NCBI GenBank assembly: GCA_013112725.1
Contig: JABFFZ010000062.1
Location: 1 to 34,929, forward strand
Origin: Chloroflexota bacterium
Lineage (GTDB): Bacteria > Chloroflexota > Anaerolineae > Promineifilales > Promineifilaceae
Reading direction: 5' to 3'
Length of the DNA stretch: 34,929 nt
Shown here piece by piece: positions 1-7,744 of the stretch. The first letter of the stretch is position 1. Each line of letters opens with the position of its first letter. A program made the position numbers and the translations under genes. A model generated the notes under the pieces. The model ran no database searches and had not been told where the DNA came from. It saw nothing but the letters and a program-made list of their open reading frames with translations.

Positions 1-165
1 GTGGGGTGGGGGGTTTCCCCCTTCCCCGCTTCCCCCTTAAGAATGTTCTGTATTCAAAGTTCCACACTACATCCGTTAGCCCACCAGTTTTCATCAGTGC
101 GTGTGTGGCTTGCATCATAGGTAACTCAATTATGCGCAGATTGTATCACAAGCCGCGTTTGCGGG
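1..165. other. left-edge intergenic stretch
   Basis: No gene is supported here. It lies downstream of the minus-strand mevalonate kinase. The first 21 bases contain a short G-run/C-run hairpin (GGGGG, TTT, CCCCC at 9-21). Open frames crossing it are antisense to mevalonate kinase and have no ribosome site. Confidence 0.5.
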
Positions 166-1107
166 TCATGCCAGGGTGGTGGCGAGGACATTTTTGGCCC
201 CGGCGGTGAGGAGGGCGTGGTGTACGGCCGTTGCCGTTGCCGGCGTTACCAGGGCGATCATATTCCCGCCCCGGCCGGCGCCGCTGAGTTTAGCGCCCAA
301 GGCGCCGGCCGCAATGGCGGCCGTCACCAGCCGGTCTAGTTCCGGCGAAGAAACAGTCATCTCTTGCAGCAGGGCATGGTTTTCCTGCATGAGCGGCCCC
401 AGGGCGGCCACATCGCCTGTTTCAATGGCGGCGCGGGCGGCCTGGGCAATACGGCCGCAGCCGTCAAACAGTGCCTCGAATTTTGCCGGGTGTTCCTGCC
501 ACTGGCGGCGCACGTCACCCACGGCGATTTTGGTACTGCTGCGCACGCCGGTATCGGCCACCAGCAAATGCAGCGGGCGGGCGACGGTAAAGGGTTCGAT
601 GTGGTTTTGCGGCTGTTGGCGCACAAAGTAGACGGGCATTTCGTAGGCGACAACGGTGTTGTCTATGCCGCTGGGTGTGCCGTGATGAATTTTTTCCACT
701 TCATAGGTCAGCGCCGAAACCCAGGCGGGCGTGGCCAGATGGGCCAGCCCCAGGAATTCCGCCAGGGCGCGCACAACGGCGGCGGTGATGGCCGCGCCGC
801 TGCCCAGACCGCTGGCAATGGGAATCTGGCTACTGACGGTGATGGTTATATCGGGTAAGTTGGATTGGCCTACGGCCGTTTGCACCTCCCGGATCACGGC
901 AGCAATGGGATCATCCGGCGGGGCATCAGCCAACAGCACATTCTGACCCAGGTCAGGGGCGATGAGCCGGATGCCGGGTTGGGTGGCGGAGGCGACGACG
1001 GCCGTAGCCCTTAATTGTGACAGCGGAATGGCGATGGCGGGACGGCCGTAGACCACAGCATGTTCGCCAAAGAGGATGATTTTGCCGGGGGCAGAAGCGG
1101 AAAACAT
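166..1107 (-). CDS. mvk: mevalonate kinase (GHMP kinase)
   Basis: Phosphorylates mevalonate with ATP in the mevalonate route to isoprenoid precursors; cytosolic. The 313-aa length is typical of short prokaryotic and archaeal mevalonate kinases. Visible motifs are the N-terminal PGKIILFGEHAVVYG block (residues 7-21), the GHMP ATP-binding loop PIASGLGSGAA (96-106), the SGIDN segment carrying the expected catalytic Asp (about D149), and the C-terminal KLSGAGRGGN glycine loop. The order and spacing match mevalonate kinase better than galactokinase or homoserine kinase. It lies 75 bp downstream of the UbiA-family gene on the same strand, separated by an octamer-repeat element. Sharing a strand with a prenyl-phosphate-using enzyme suggests a common isoprenoid theme. 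No other mevalonate-pathway gene is in view. Confidence 0.9.
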   Translation of the reverse strand: MFSASAPGKIILFGEHAVVYGRPAIAIPLSQLRATAVVASATQPGIRLIAPDLGQNVLLADAPPDDPIAAVIREVQTAVGQSNLPDITITVSSQIPIASGLGSGAAITAAVVRALAEFLGLAHLATPAWVSALTYEVEKIHHGTPSGIDNTVVAYEMPVYFVRQQPQNHIEPFTVARPLHLLVADTGVRSSTKIAVGDVRRQWQEHPAKFEALFDGCGRIAQAARAAIETGDVAALGPLMQENHALLQEMTVSSPELDRLVTAAIAAGALGAKLSGAGRGGNMIALVTPATATAVHHALLTAGAKNVLATTLA

Positions 1108-1112
1108 AAGAA

Positions 1113-1184
1113 GAGATTGGGAGATTGGGAGATTGGGAGATTGGGAGCACAGCTAATCTCTCAATCTCATAATCTCCCAATCTC
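1113..1184. repeat. octamer-array intergenic inverted repeat
   Basis: Four perfect tandem copies of GAGATTGG (1113-1144) are followed by degenerate complementary units (AATCTCCC-like, 1155-1184), so the element can fold into a long hairpin. It fills the gap between the UbiA-family gene and mevalonate kinase. Its right-hand end supplies the UbiA-family TGA stop codon (1183-1185 on the complement). Confidence 0.8.
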
Positions 1185-2052
1185 AAAATATATAAATCAC
1201 AACAAACACCGTGAGCGCAAATAAGGCAATTGTCACTTGCAACGGCCGGTCGCGCAGAGCAATCTCTTCAGGCGCGCCGCCTTCGTGGCGCACGTGGATC
1301 AGGTACATGTAACGGAAGATGCCATACATCAAAAAAGGGATAGTGAGCATCATGGTGTGGTTGGCGGGCAGCCCTTCGGCCAGAAAGGTGTAGAGGCTGT
1401 AAAAGACCAGGACGCTGGTGGTGACCAATCCCAACATACGGTCAATGAGATCCAGATTGTATTCTTGCAGGATTTTGCGATGTTTTTCGGCGTCTTCGCC
1501 CAACAGCACCAGCTCGTGCCGCCGTTTACCCAATACCAGAAAGAGCGCCAGAAAGCCACCAAACAGGTAGAGCCAGGGAGAAAATCGCTCCACTTCAATG
1601 ACGGCGACGCCAGAGGCAATGCGCAGCACAAAACCGAGGGCGACGATCATCACATCAAACAACACCACGTTTTTCAGCCAGTAGGTGTAGGCGATCTGGC
1701 TCAGCAGGTAAATGAGCAAAATGAGGGCAAACAACGGTGAAAGGACATAGCCGGCGATGAGGCTGCCGCCGGCAAAAATGACGGCAGCCAGGGCAGCTAC
1801 AGTGGGGCTGAGTTGGCCGGCGGGCAACGGCCGTAACCGTTTGGTTGGGTGCTGCCGGTCACTTTCAATGTCGCTCAGGTCATTCATCAAGTACACGGCG
1901 CTTGACATAAGACAGAGCAGGACAAAAGCCGCTACCGTGCGCCCCAGATAGACCGGGTTCAGCAGCTTTTCATCAAAAAACAGGGCCACAAAAACAAAAC
2001 CGTTTTTCGGCCATTGGCGCGGTCGCATCGTTTTGAGCAAACCAGTAAACAC
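1183..2052 (-). CDS. UbiA-family prenyltransferase, decaprenyl-phosphate phosphoribosyltransferase-like
   Basis: Integral membrane prenyltransferase of 289 aa. The first Asp-rich motif is NDLSDIESD (57-65), matching the family pattern NDxxDxxxD. It follows an N-terminal MRPRQWPKNGFVFVALFF block that resembles decaprenyl-phosphate 5-phosphoribosyltransferases (Rv3806c type) rather than quinone-biosynthesis UbiA. A second region, LFDVMIVALGFVLRIASG, corresponds to the second motif. About eight hydrophobic helices are apparent. The likely reaction is transfer of phosphoribose from PRPP to a polyprenyl phosphate at the inner membrane, but substrate specificity cannot be read from sequence alone. 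Its stop codon lies inside the downstream octamer repeat. Confidence 0.8.
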   Translation of the reverse strand: MFTGLLKTMRPRQWPKNGFVFVALFFDEKLLNPVYLGRTVAAFVLLCLMSSAVYLMNDLSDIESDRQHPTKRLRPLPAGQLSPTVAALAAVIFAGGSLIAGYVLSPLFALILLIYLLSQIAYTYWLKNVVLFDVMIVALGFVLRIASGVAVIEVERFSPWLYLFGGFLALFLVLGKRRHELVLLGEDAEKHRKILQEYNLDLIDRMLGLVTTSVLVFYSLYTFLAEGLPANHTMMLTIPFLMYGIFRYMYLIHVRHEGGAPEEIALRDRPLQVTIALFALTVFVVIYIF

Positions 2053-2089
2053 GCAAACCTCCTGTGGACGGTTATTCGCAATCGGGCTT

Positions 2090-2138
2090 CGGTTTACGGT
2101 TTACAGATCACCGATTACCGATTACGGATTACGGATTA
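2090..2138. repeat. heptamer-array intergenic repeat (ATTACGG type)
   Basis: Consecutive 7-bp units read CGGTTTA, CGGTTTA, then ATCACCG, ATTACCG, ATTACGG, ATTACGG. The left and right units are partly complementary. The element lies between the divergent UbiA-family gene and the response regulator. It translates in frame upstream of the regulator, which is why a longer start there is rejected. Confidence 0.7.
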
Positions 2139-2166
2139 TATGGCACGGCCGTGCCCCGTGCATCAT

Positions 2167-2195
2167 TTTTCGTTCCCCTTCATATCCCTTATAAT
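2167..2195 (+). promoter_or_regulatory. possible sigma70-type promoter for the 2235 response regulator
   Basis: A perfect TATAAT -10 at 2190-2195 lies 17 bp after a poor -35 (TTTTCG, 2167-2172). The ATG at 2235 is about 33 nt beyond the predicted start point. The call rests mainly on the -10 box. Confidence 0.4.
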
Positions 2196-2234
2196 GTCGT
2201 TATTCCGCCGAAAAAGTTAGTGCAGGAAAACCCA

Positions 2235-2891
2235 ATGGACGAAACTATCAGCAAAACACGGGCCATTCATGCTGGATCAGAAATCCTGGTAGTGGATGAT
2301 ATACGGGAAAATTTACGGCTGTTAGTGCGGCTGTTAGCAGAACGAGGTTATAAAGTGCGACCGGTGTCTAACGGCCGTATGGCCCTCACCGCTGCCCAAA
2401 TTGCCCCGCCAGACCTGATTTTGCTGGACATTCTCATGCCCGAATTGGATGGCTACCAGGTGTGCCAGCAGTTAAAGGCTGATGAAAGAACACGCCATAT
2501 CCCCATCATTTTTATCAGCGCCCTGCATGAACAAATGGACATCGTGCGCGCCTTTGCGGTGGGCGGCGTAGATTACATCACCAAGCCATTCCAGACAGAA
2601 GAGACGCTGGCCCGCGTCCACACCCATCTTACCATTGGTAAATTGCAGAAAGAACTGGCGCAGAAAAACCAGGAGTTGCAGGCGCAAAATGAGGAACTCC
2701 AGCAAGCGTTACACAATATAAAAACCCTGAGCGGTCTGCTGCCCATTTGCGCCAACTGCAAAAAAATACGGGATGATGACGGTTACTGGCACACCGTAGA
2801 AGCCTACATCCGCGACCATTCCGAGGCCATTCTCAGCCACGGCATCTGCCCGGATTGCATGACCGAGCTGTACCCTGACTATGAGAGGTAA
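2235..2891 (+). CDS. response regulator: REC domain, coiled coil, C-terminal Cys-rich motif
   Basis: About 218 aa. Residues about 15-130 form a receiver domain: acidic VVDD pocket, phospho-acceptor Asp in LILLDILMPELDGY, conserved Ser/Thr region IIFISA and Lys in ITKPF. A Glu/Gln-rich coiled coil follows (KLQKELAQKNQELQAQNEEL). The tail has ICANCKKIRDDDGYW and HGICPDC, a paired Cys-x2-Cys arrangement that suggests metal binding. Similar tails occur on REC and PAS proteins, from family memory, and are of unknown function. There is no DNA-binding output domain, so output is probably by protein contact. The ATG at 2235 is chosen because upstream in-frame codons are repeat sequence and GCAGGA precedes it. 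No partner kinase is adjacent. Confidence 0.85.
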   Translation: MDETISKTRAIHAGSEILVVDDIRENLRLLVRLLAERGYKVRPVSNGRMALTAAQIAPPDLILLDILMPELDGYQVCQQLKADERTRHIPIIFISALHEQMDIVRAFAVGGVDYITKPFQTEETLARVHTHLTIGKLQKELAQKNQELQAQNEELQQALHNIKTLSGLLPICANCKKIRDDDGYWHTVEAYIRDHSEAILSHGICPDCMTELYPDYER

Positions 2892-2915
2892 GATTGTGCT
2901 TTTCGTTGGTGAATG

Positions 2916-2944
2916 TTGAGATTGACCCGGAATTACTATATACT
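2916..2944 (+). promoter_or_regulatory. predicted promoter for the restriction-modification pair
   Basis: TTGAGA (2916-2921), a 17-bp spacer and TATACT (2939-2944) lie 60 bp upstream of the methyltransferase start, so the predicted leader is about 50 nt. The boxes match the sigma70 consensus at four and five of six positions. Confidence 0.5.
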
Positions 2945-3003
2945 TTGGCACACCCTCATAGCACAAATGTTTTGTCAAACAGCTTTTTGAGCATAAACGA
3001 CTT

Positions 3004-4092
3004 ATGGAAGATTTTATTACACGTCACGGCCGTATCGTCCACCAGGACGCCCTTGAATACATGCGCAGTTCAATAGAAGATAACTCTATTGATCTCATCT
3101 TCACCAGCCCCCCTTTTGCGCTGCTACGTAAAAAAGATTATGGGAATGTCGAAGAGGACAAATATGTGGCCTGGTTCAAGGAGTTTGCCCACGAATTTTA
3201 TCGTGTTCTCAAGCCAACCGGGTCATTAGTGATAGATATAGGCGGCACATGGAAACCAGGACAACCAACACGCAGTTTATATCACTTCGAGCTGCTCATC
3301 ATGCTCTGTCGCCAAGTGCAGTTCCATTTAGCCCAAGAATTTTATTGGTGGAACCCATCAAAGCTTCCTACGCCAGCCGAGTGGGTAAATGTGCGTCGCA
3401 TTCGCGTAAAAGATGCCGTCAATTGTGTTTTCTGGTTGTCCAAGACGCCCTGGCCCAAAGCCAGCAACCGCCGCGTGTTAGTGCCATATAGCGACTCGAT
3501 GTTAGACCTGATCGAAAACGGCTACCAGGCCAAACTTCGTCCCAGCGGGCACGATATTAGCGACAAGTTCCAGAGAGATAATGGCGGCGCTATCCCCCCC
3601 AATTTGTTAGCAATACCCAACACAGAAAGCAATTCTTACTATCTACGATATTGCAAAGAACACGATATTAAACCTCACCCTGCTCGTTTTCCGTCCCGTT
3701 TACCTGAACTATTTGTGAGAATGTTGACAGATGCAGGAGATACAGTATTTGACCCCTTCGGGGGGAGTTGTGTTACCGGCGAAGTTTGCGAATTGCTGGA
3801 ACGCAGCTGGATATGCTGTGAAACCGTGCCAGAATATATTGAAGGAGCTAAAGGGCGCTTTGTCAGCTTTGCAGCAGAGAATGAAGGAAACGAGTCAGAT
3901 CATTACAAGATTTACAGCCCATCTGTACTCTGGAATGGTTCAGGCACGGAAGATTATGACGCCTTATCTGTTGACGGCGGGCAAAAACGTCCCGATCTGT
4001 CCAACACAAATGCCGTCGGGAAATTAAATGGTGATGAAAGCGTCAGGCAACCCTCAAAAACACGCCCTAAACAACCCACCCTCTTTGATTGA
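3004..4092 (+). CDS. beta-class DNA methyltransferase, probably N4-cytosine (PvuII-like)
   Basis: Type II modification enzyme of 362 aa. The catalytic motif IV is TSPPF (about residues 34-38), followed by LLRKKDYGN, a combination remembered from PvuII-type N4-cytosine enzymes. The SAM-binding motif I, FDPFGGSCVTGEVCE, comes late in the chain, preceded by a motif-X-like HPARFPSRLPELFVRML. Motif IV before motif I is the beta-class order, and the target-recognition region should lie between them. About 80 C-terminal residues after the last motif are low-complexity and polar. The stop codon overlaps a TTG of the downstream HNH nuclease gene, so the two are co-transcribed. No clear Shine-Dalgarno precedes the ATG. 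Codons look more AT-rich than in neighbours, consistent with acquisition. N6-adenine activity cannot be excluded from SPPF alone. Confidence 0.85.
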   Translation: MEDFITRHGRIVHQDALEYMRSSIEDNSIDLIFTSPPFALLRKKDYGNVEEDKYVAWFKEFAHEFYRVLKPTGSLVIDIGGTWKPGQPTRSLYHFELLIMLCRQVQFHLAQEFYWWNPSKLPTPAEWVNVRRIRVKDAVNCVFWLSKTPWPKASNRRVLVPYSDSMLDLIENGYQAKLRPSGHDISDKFQRDNGGAIPPNLLAIPNTESNSYYLRYCKEHDIKPHPARFPSRLPELFVRMLTDAGDTVFDPFGGSCVTGEVCELLERSWICCETVPEYIEGAKGRFVSFAAENEGNESDHYKIYSPSVLWNGSGTEDYDALSVDGGQKRPDLSNTNAVGKLNGDESVRQPSKTRPKQPTLFD

Positions 4093-4100
4093 TCGTCCCC

Positions 4101-5102
4101 ATGCCCCAGTTATCAATGTCACTTTTACTCAAGTCTATAACCGATGCTCTTGCTGAAAGTAATGCATCCGGTATGCTAATTTCCCACTCTCGTCAGAATC
4201 CACGCCGCTTTGTTGTGCAAGCAGGGCAGAACATGTTTGAAATGTGGGTATATGTCTGGACATTAACTCACGGCGGTGGCGTAGCTCGTCCTAAAGATGA
4301 ATATCGTATTCAACTGACCGGTATCAAGCCTCCTCTGACGCTTAACCCATCGGGGCCAACCATAATGATTGGTTATGAGCCTAACCTACAATGTTTTGCG
4401 GGTTTTGACTTGAACAAACATCAAACATTTTCCACACGTTCACCTTCGATTCAAATTCCAATCACAACCCTACACCGGGCACTCCAGGATGGGTTTTCTT
4501 TTGTTACCAAAGGTAATGACGAAATCGCTGTTGGCTTTCGACCGGACCAGTTTTTGGCCTATGTTCTCAATTCCAGATTGTTGCATGATCAGGGCGTTGA
4601 CGCAGCAACCGTCAAAATACTCTCTCGTGTGGTTGCGCTTGAGGAAATAACACTTGATGAAATGGAGCAATTACCGGCCGAGCGGCAACGTGTGGTGCAA
4701 ACGATGTCTCGCCTATCGCGTGATACGAGTTTTCGACGCAAAGTTTTAGCTGCCTATGAACAACGGTGTGCTGTAACGCGAATCCAGTTACGTTTAATTG
4801 ATGCGGCCCACATCTTGCCTGTGGGTGTTGAGGGAAGTAATGATGACATTGCCAATGGGCTTTGTCTCTCCCCAACGTATCATCGCGCTTATGATCGTGG
4901 GTTAATATATCTGGATGATGACCTGGTTATGAAAATCAATCCTATAAAAGAGCAAGAGCTCATACAGGTTGGCTTGGCAGGTGGGTTACGGGATTTTAAG
5001 GCGTACCTCGGTGATAGAATTCACCTACCTCAAGATCGAAATCAGTGGCCTTCGGTCGAATTTATTCGTGCGGCCAACCGTTTTCGAGAAATCAACAAAT
5101 AA
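4101..5102 (+). CDS. HNH endonuclease, putative restriction partner
   Basis: About 333 aa. The C-terminal third holds an HNH domain of the HNH_2 type: YEQRCAVTRIQL, then DAAHILPV with the expected catalytic His, then NGLCLSPTYHRAYDRGLI. The N-terminal 200 residues match no family I can name and may carry DNA recognition. A TTG at 4089 would overlap the methyltransferase stop; the ATG at 4101 is preferred, with 4113 as another option, and none has a good Shine-Dalgarno, so translational coupling is likely. Its position directly after the methyltransferase supports a type II restriction role. An alternative is a modification-dependent nuclease, which would be odd beside its own methyltransferase. 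Confidence 0.75.
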   Translation: MPQLSMSLLLKSITDALAESNASGMLISHSRQNPRRFVVQAGQNMFEMWVYVWTLTHGGGVARPKDEYRIQLTGIKPPLTLNPSGPTIMIGYEPNLQCFAGFDLNKHQTFSTRSPSIQIPITTLHRALQDGFSFVTKGNDEIAVGFRPDQFLAYVLNSRLLHDQGVDAATVKILSRVVALEEITLDEMEQLPAERQRVVQTMSRLSRDTSFRRKVLAAYEQRCAVTRIQLRLIDAAHILPVGVEGSNDDIANGLCLSPTYHRAYDRGLIYLDDDLVMKINPIKEQELIQVGLAGGLRDFKAYLGDRIHLPQDRNQWPSVEFIRAANRFREINK

Positions 5103-5120
5103 ACGCAATACTATCTGCGC

Positions 5121-6299
5121 TTAAAGCTGGCGAGCGATTTTAGCAAGCCGTTCCACCGCGCGTTCCAGGTCACTTTGGGCGGTGGAGATGGCAAAGCGGA
5201 GATGGCCATCGCCGCTGCGTCCAAAGGCGCTGCCGGGTACGCTGGCGATCTGGGCTTTGTCCAGCAGGGCGTCGGCCAGTTCCAGGCTGCTGCGCCGGGA
5301 ATGGGGGAAACGGGGGAAGAGGTAAAATGCCCCTTCAATCGAGCGACATTCAATGCCTTCAATTTCGTTTAACGCCTGCACCATAAAGTCACGCCGCTGC
5401 TGGTAAGAGGCGCACATGGCGGCGATGTTGTCCTGGGGGCCGTTCAAGGCGGCGATGCCGGCGTGCATGGTGAAGGTGGCGGCGCAGGAGACGGTCTGGC
5501 CGTTCAGGCGCGTGGCCAGCCGGATGATGTCTGGAGCGGCGACCAGCCAGCCCATCCGCCAGCCGGTCATGGCGTAGGATTTGGTCAGGCCGCCGACGGT
5601 TAACGTGCGTTCGGCCATGTGGGGGAGGGCGGCGATGGAGAGATGGACACGGCCGTCAAACACCAACTTCTCGTATATCTCATCCGCAATCACAAACAGG
5701 TCGGCTTCCAGGGCAACGGCGGCAATGGCCGCCAACTCTTCTTTGGTGAGGACGCGCCCGGTGGGGTTGCAGGGATTATTGACCATGATCGCTTTGGTGC
5801 GCGGGGTGAGCTTTGCTCGCAATTGTTCGGCTGTGACGCGGAAATTGTCTTCGCCGGGCAGGCTGATGGGCACGGCCGTGCCCCCCGCCAGCGCAATCAT
5901 CGGTGGATACGAGACCCAATGCGGCTCTAAAATCAGCACCTCGTCGCCGGGATTGAGTACCGCGCACAGCCCCAGATACAGCGCCCACTTGCCACCTGGC
6001 GTCAAGATGATCTGGTGGCGCGGATCAGGCACGGGCACGCCATTCTCCCGCGCCATTTTGGCCGCTACCGCCTCTAACGCCTGCGGAATGCCTACCATCG
6101 GCGCCGGGTAATGGGTGTGCCCGGCGCGCAGCGCGTCTACGGCCGCCTGCACAATGTGTGCCGGTGTATCAAAGTCCGGGTCGCCGCCCGCCAGGGCAAT
6201 CACATCCAGCCCGGCCGCCTGCATTGCTTTGGCCTTGTCATTCACCGCCAGCGTCATGGAGGGGGGCAACGTTTGTAACTTTTGGGAGAGTTCTTTCAT
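5121..6299 (-). CDS. class I/II pyridoxal-phosphate aminotransferase (aspartate aminotransferase-like)
   Basis: Cytosolic 392-aa fold-type I aminotransferase. Visible motifs are NNPCNPTGRVLTKEEL (174-189) with the cofactor-contacting Asn, FVIADEIYEKLVF (202-214), and GGLTKSYAMTGWRMGW with the Schiff-base Lys at K240 and the conserved Arg after it. The order, length and TGWRMGW block match the aspartate/aromatic aminotransferase subgroup common in thermophiles and Chloroflexi. The amino-acid substrate cannot be fixed from sequence. It is convergent with the HNH nuclease gene, with only about 18 bp between stops, and 63 bp separate it from the upstream NUDIX gene. No strong Shine-Dalgarno precedes the ATG. 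Confidence 0.88.
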   Translation of the reverse strand: MKELSQKLQTLPPSMTLAVNDKAKAMQAAGLDVIALAGGDPDFDTPAHIVQAAVDALRAGHTHYPAPMVGIPQALEAVAAKMARENGVPVPDPRHQIILTPGGKWALYLGLCAVLNPGDEVLILEPHWVSYPPMIALAGGTAVPISLPGEDNFRVTAEQLRAKLTPRTKAIMVNNPCNPTGRVLTKEELAAIAAVALEADLFVIADEIYEKLVFDGRVHLSIAALPHMAERTLTVGGLTKSYAMTGWRMGWLVAAPDIIRLATRLNGQTVSCAATFTMHAGIAALNGPQDNIAAMCASYQQRRDFMVQALNEIEGIECRSIEGAFYLFPRFPHSRRSSLELADALLDKAQIASVPGSAFGRSGDGHLRFAISTAQSDLERAVERLAKIARQL

Positions 6300-6345
6300 A
6301 TTGATTGGCTTTCGCGTATTTTCGCGCTCTTTGTCTCAGGGGGAC

Positions 6346-6370
6346 AGGCGATGAATCGCCCACTACGAAC
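6346..6370. repeat. partial copy of the GTAGTAGGCGATT inverted-repeat family
   Basis: The segment has AGGCGATGAATCGCC followed by CACTACGAAC. It closely resembles one arm of the complete element at 31635-31689. The NUDIX gene ends inside it: its stop (6363-6365) and last residues are encoded by the repeat. Confidence 0.55.
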
Positions 6371-6908
6371 GGGAACGGTTTTGCAGATATACGGCCGTGC
6401 GCCACACCGCCACCACACTTTTGCCGTCTTGTAAACGGCCGTCTTGGGCCATCGTCTCCAATTCAGCCAGCAGCATCGGCGTCACTTCAATCGTTTCGTC
6501 CACATCGCCGGGCAGGGGGGCCGGTGTGAGTTCTTGGGCCAGGAAAATGTGCATCACCTCGTCCGTCAAGCCGGGGGCGGGCCAGATTTCACCGAGGGAG
6601 ATGAACTGTTCCGCGCGGTAGCCTGTTTCTTCGCGCAGCTCCCGTTGGGCGCAATCCAGCCAGACTTCGTCCCAATGGCGCGTGCCGGCGGGAAGTTCCA
6701 GGATGGTCTGGCCGAGCGTTTGCCGGTATTGGCGCAGCATGAGGATTTCGGGGCCGGCGGGCGACGGCCGTAACGGAACCAGCACTACCGAACCAGGGTG
6801 GACGACGATGCCGCAGGTGACGGCCGTGCCATCTGGCAGCCGCCGCGTCTCCTCCCGCAAATACCAGGAGTCGCCTTGCCAGATAATTTGGGAGGAAGGG
6901 GGAGGCAT
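6363..6908 (-). CDS. NUDIX hydrolase, ADP-ribose pyrophosphatase-like
   Basis: Hydrolyses a nucleoside diphosphate linked to another group, most likely ADP-ribose or an ADP-sugar; cytosolic. The 181 aa contain a perfect Nudix box, G-x5-E-x7-REL-x-EE-x-GY, read as GTRHWDE...RELREETGY. The glutamates of REELREE form the Mg2+ site. Upstream MLRQYRQTLGQTILELPAG is typical of the NudF/ADPRase branch, where the strand before the box has ELPAG. The terminal residues and stop come from a repeat element. A tandem AATTGGGT array fills the gap to the LysM gene. No Shine-Dalgarno is obvious, so the start is provisional. Confidence 0.87.
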   Translation of the reverse strand: MPPPSSQIIWQGDSWYLREETRRLPDGTAVTCGIVVHPGSVVLVPLRPSPAGPEILMLRQYRQTLGQTILELPAGTRHWDEVWLDCAQRELREETGYRAEQFISLGEIWPAPGLTDEVMHIFLAQELTPAPLPGDVDETIEVTPMLLAELETMAQDGRLQDGKSVVAVWRTAVYLQNRSRS

Positions 6909-6913
6909 GAGAG

Positions 6914-6985
6914 CAATTGAGTAATTGGGTAATTGGGTAATTGGGTAATTGGGTAATTACACAATCACTCAATTACCCAATTACC
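6914..6985. repeat. octamer-array intergenic inverted repeat (AATTGGGT)
   Basis: Four tandem AATTGGGT copies (6923-6954) are followed by complementary ACTCAATTACCCAATTACC, giving a potential long hairpin. It occupies nearly the whole gap between the LysM gene and the NUDIX gene on the minus strand. Confidence 0.8.
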
Positions 6986-6988
6986 TCT

Positions 6989-7591
6989 TTAGCAGTCAGG
7001 CGGAATGCGAATCTGGTCACCAACAAAAATGGTGTAGGGGTAGGGAATGTTGTTATAGGCTGATAACTGGTCTACGGTGCAGCCATAATTCAGGCCAATG
7101 CGGAAGAGATTGTCCCCTGCCCTGACCGTGTAAACCTGTTCCATACCGGTGGGAGGTGGCGGCGCTACGGAACCGGGCGCGGGAATGACAAGTTGTGTGC
7201 CCACTACCAGATTGTTGGGATCGGTGATGCCGTTGGCAGCCATAATTTGGTCCATCGGTACGCCATACCGCTGGCTGATGTTAAACAGCGTGTCGCCAGA
7301 CGCTACCACATGTACCGTCTGCCCGCCGCCCGTAGCCGGGGGGATGGGTTCGGCCGTAGCTTCTATGACCGGCGGCGCGCCCGGATCAGGTGTCGGCTCC
7401 ACAGGCTGGAGGGGATCAACGGTTGGCAGCGGGGCGGTGGGCAAAACTTGGGGAATCTCTATCGTTGGGGCGGGGGTAATGGTGGGGGGAAGTTCTTCGG
7501 TGGGAACCGGCTTCACGCAGCCCACCAAGAAAAAAGCGAGTACCAGAAAGCCACCCCAGGCTATTTTCCGGTAAGTGGTTAAACAATTCAT
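6989..7591 (-). CDS. LysM-domain lipoprotein
   Basis: A 200-aa exported, probably lipid-anchored, glycan-binding protein. The N-terminus has a basic patch, a hydrophobic stretch and a lipobox LVGC, with the Cys around residue 25. A Pro/Thr/Glu-rich linker follows (about 28-90). Two LysM domains end the protein: VHVVASGDTLFNISQRYGV with NNLVVGTQLVIP, and YTVRAGDNLFRIGLNYGC with YTIFVGDQIRIP. LysM domains bind N-acetylglucosamine polymers such as peptidoglycan. AGGAG precedes the start. No catalytic domain is attached, so it is probably an adaptor or scaffold in the envelope. Confidence 0.88.
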   Translation of the reverse strand: MNCLTTYRKIAWGGFLVLAFFLVGCVKPVPTEELPPTITPAPTIEIPQVLPTAPLPTVDPLQPVEPTPDPGAPPVIEATAEPIPPATGGGQTVHVVASGDTLFNISQRYGVPMDQIMAANGITDPNNLVVGTQLVIPAPGSVAPPPPTGMEQVYTVRAGDNLFRIGLNYGCTVDQLSAYNNIPYPYTIFVGDQIRIPPDC

Positions 7592-7631
7592 TGGTTTCTC
7601 CTGTTATGTCAAACTTGAGTAAACATAACGC

Positions 7632-7660
7632 AGTCTACCATAGGCTTATATGAGCGTCAA
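7632..7660 (-). promoter_or_regulatory. promoter for the LysM lipoprotein
   Basis: On the minus strand TTGACG (7660-7655), a 17-bp spacer and TAGACT (7637-7632) lie about 40 bp upstream of the ATG. It is divergent from the promoter at 7671-7699. Confidence 0.55.
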
Positions 7661-7670
7661 GAGCAGGCTA

Positions 7671-7699
7671 TTCACCCCCTCCCCCGCTTTGGCTATAAT
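7671..7699 (+). promoter_or_regulatory. promoter for the glycosyltransferase operon
   Basis: TTCACC (7671-7676), a 17-bp spacer and a perfect TATAAT (7694-7699). Initiation would be expected near 7706, which makes the ATG at 7709 nearly leaderless and favours the ATG at 7745. Confidence 0.5.
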
Positions 7700-7744
7700 C
7701 GCGCCGCTATGGTGATCCACAAAGGACGCAAAGAGACAGAAGGT

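Noticed and set aside
1113..1184. Short tandem repeats as a small CRISPR or VNTR locus
   Set aside because: Units are 8 bp with complementary units following; this is a hairpin-type intergenic element seen at many other gaps.
2064..2234. N-terminal extension of the response regulator to an upstream ATG
   Set aside because: The extra 57 residues are translated intergenic repeat, and a ribosome site lies before 2235.
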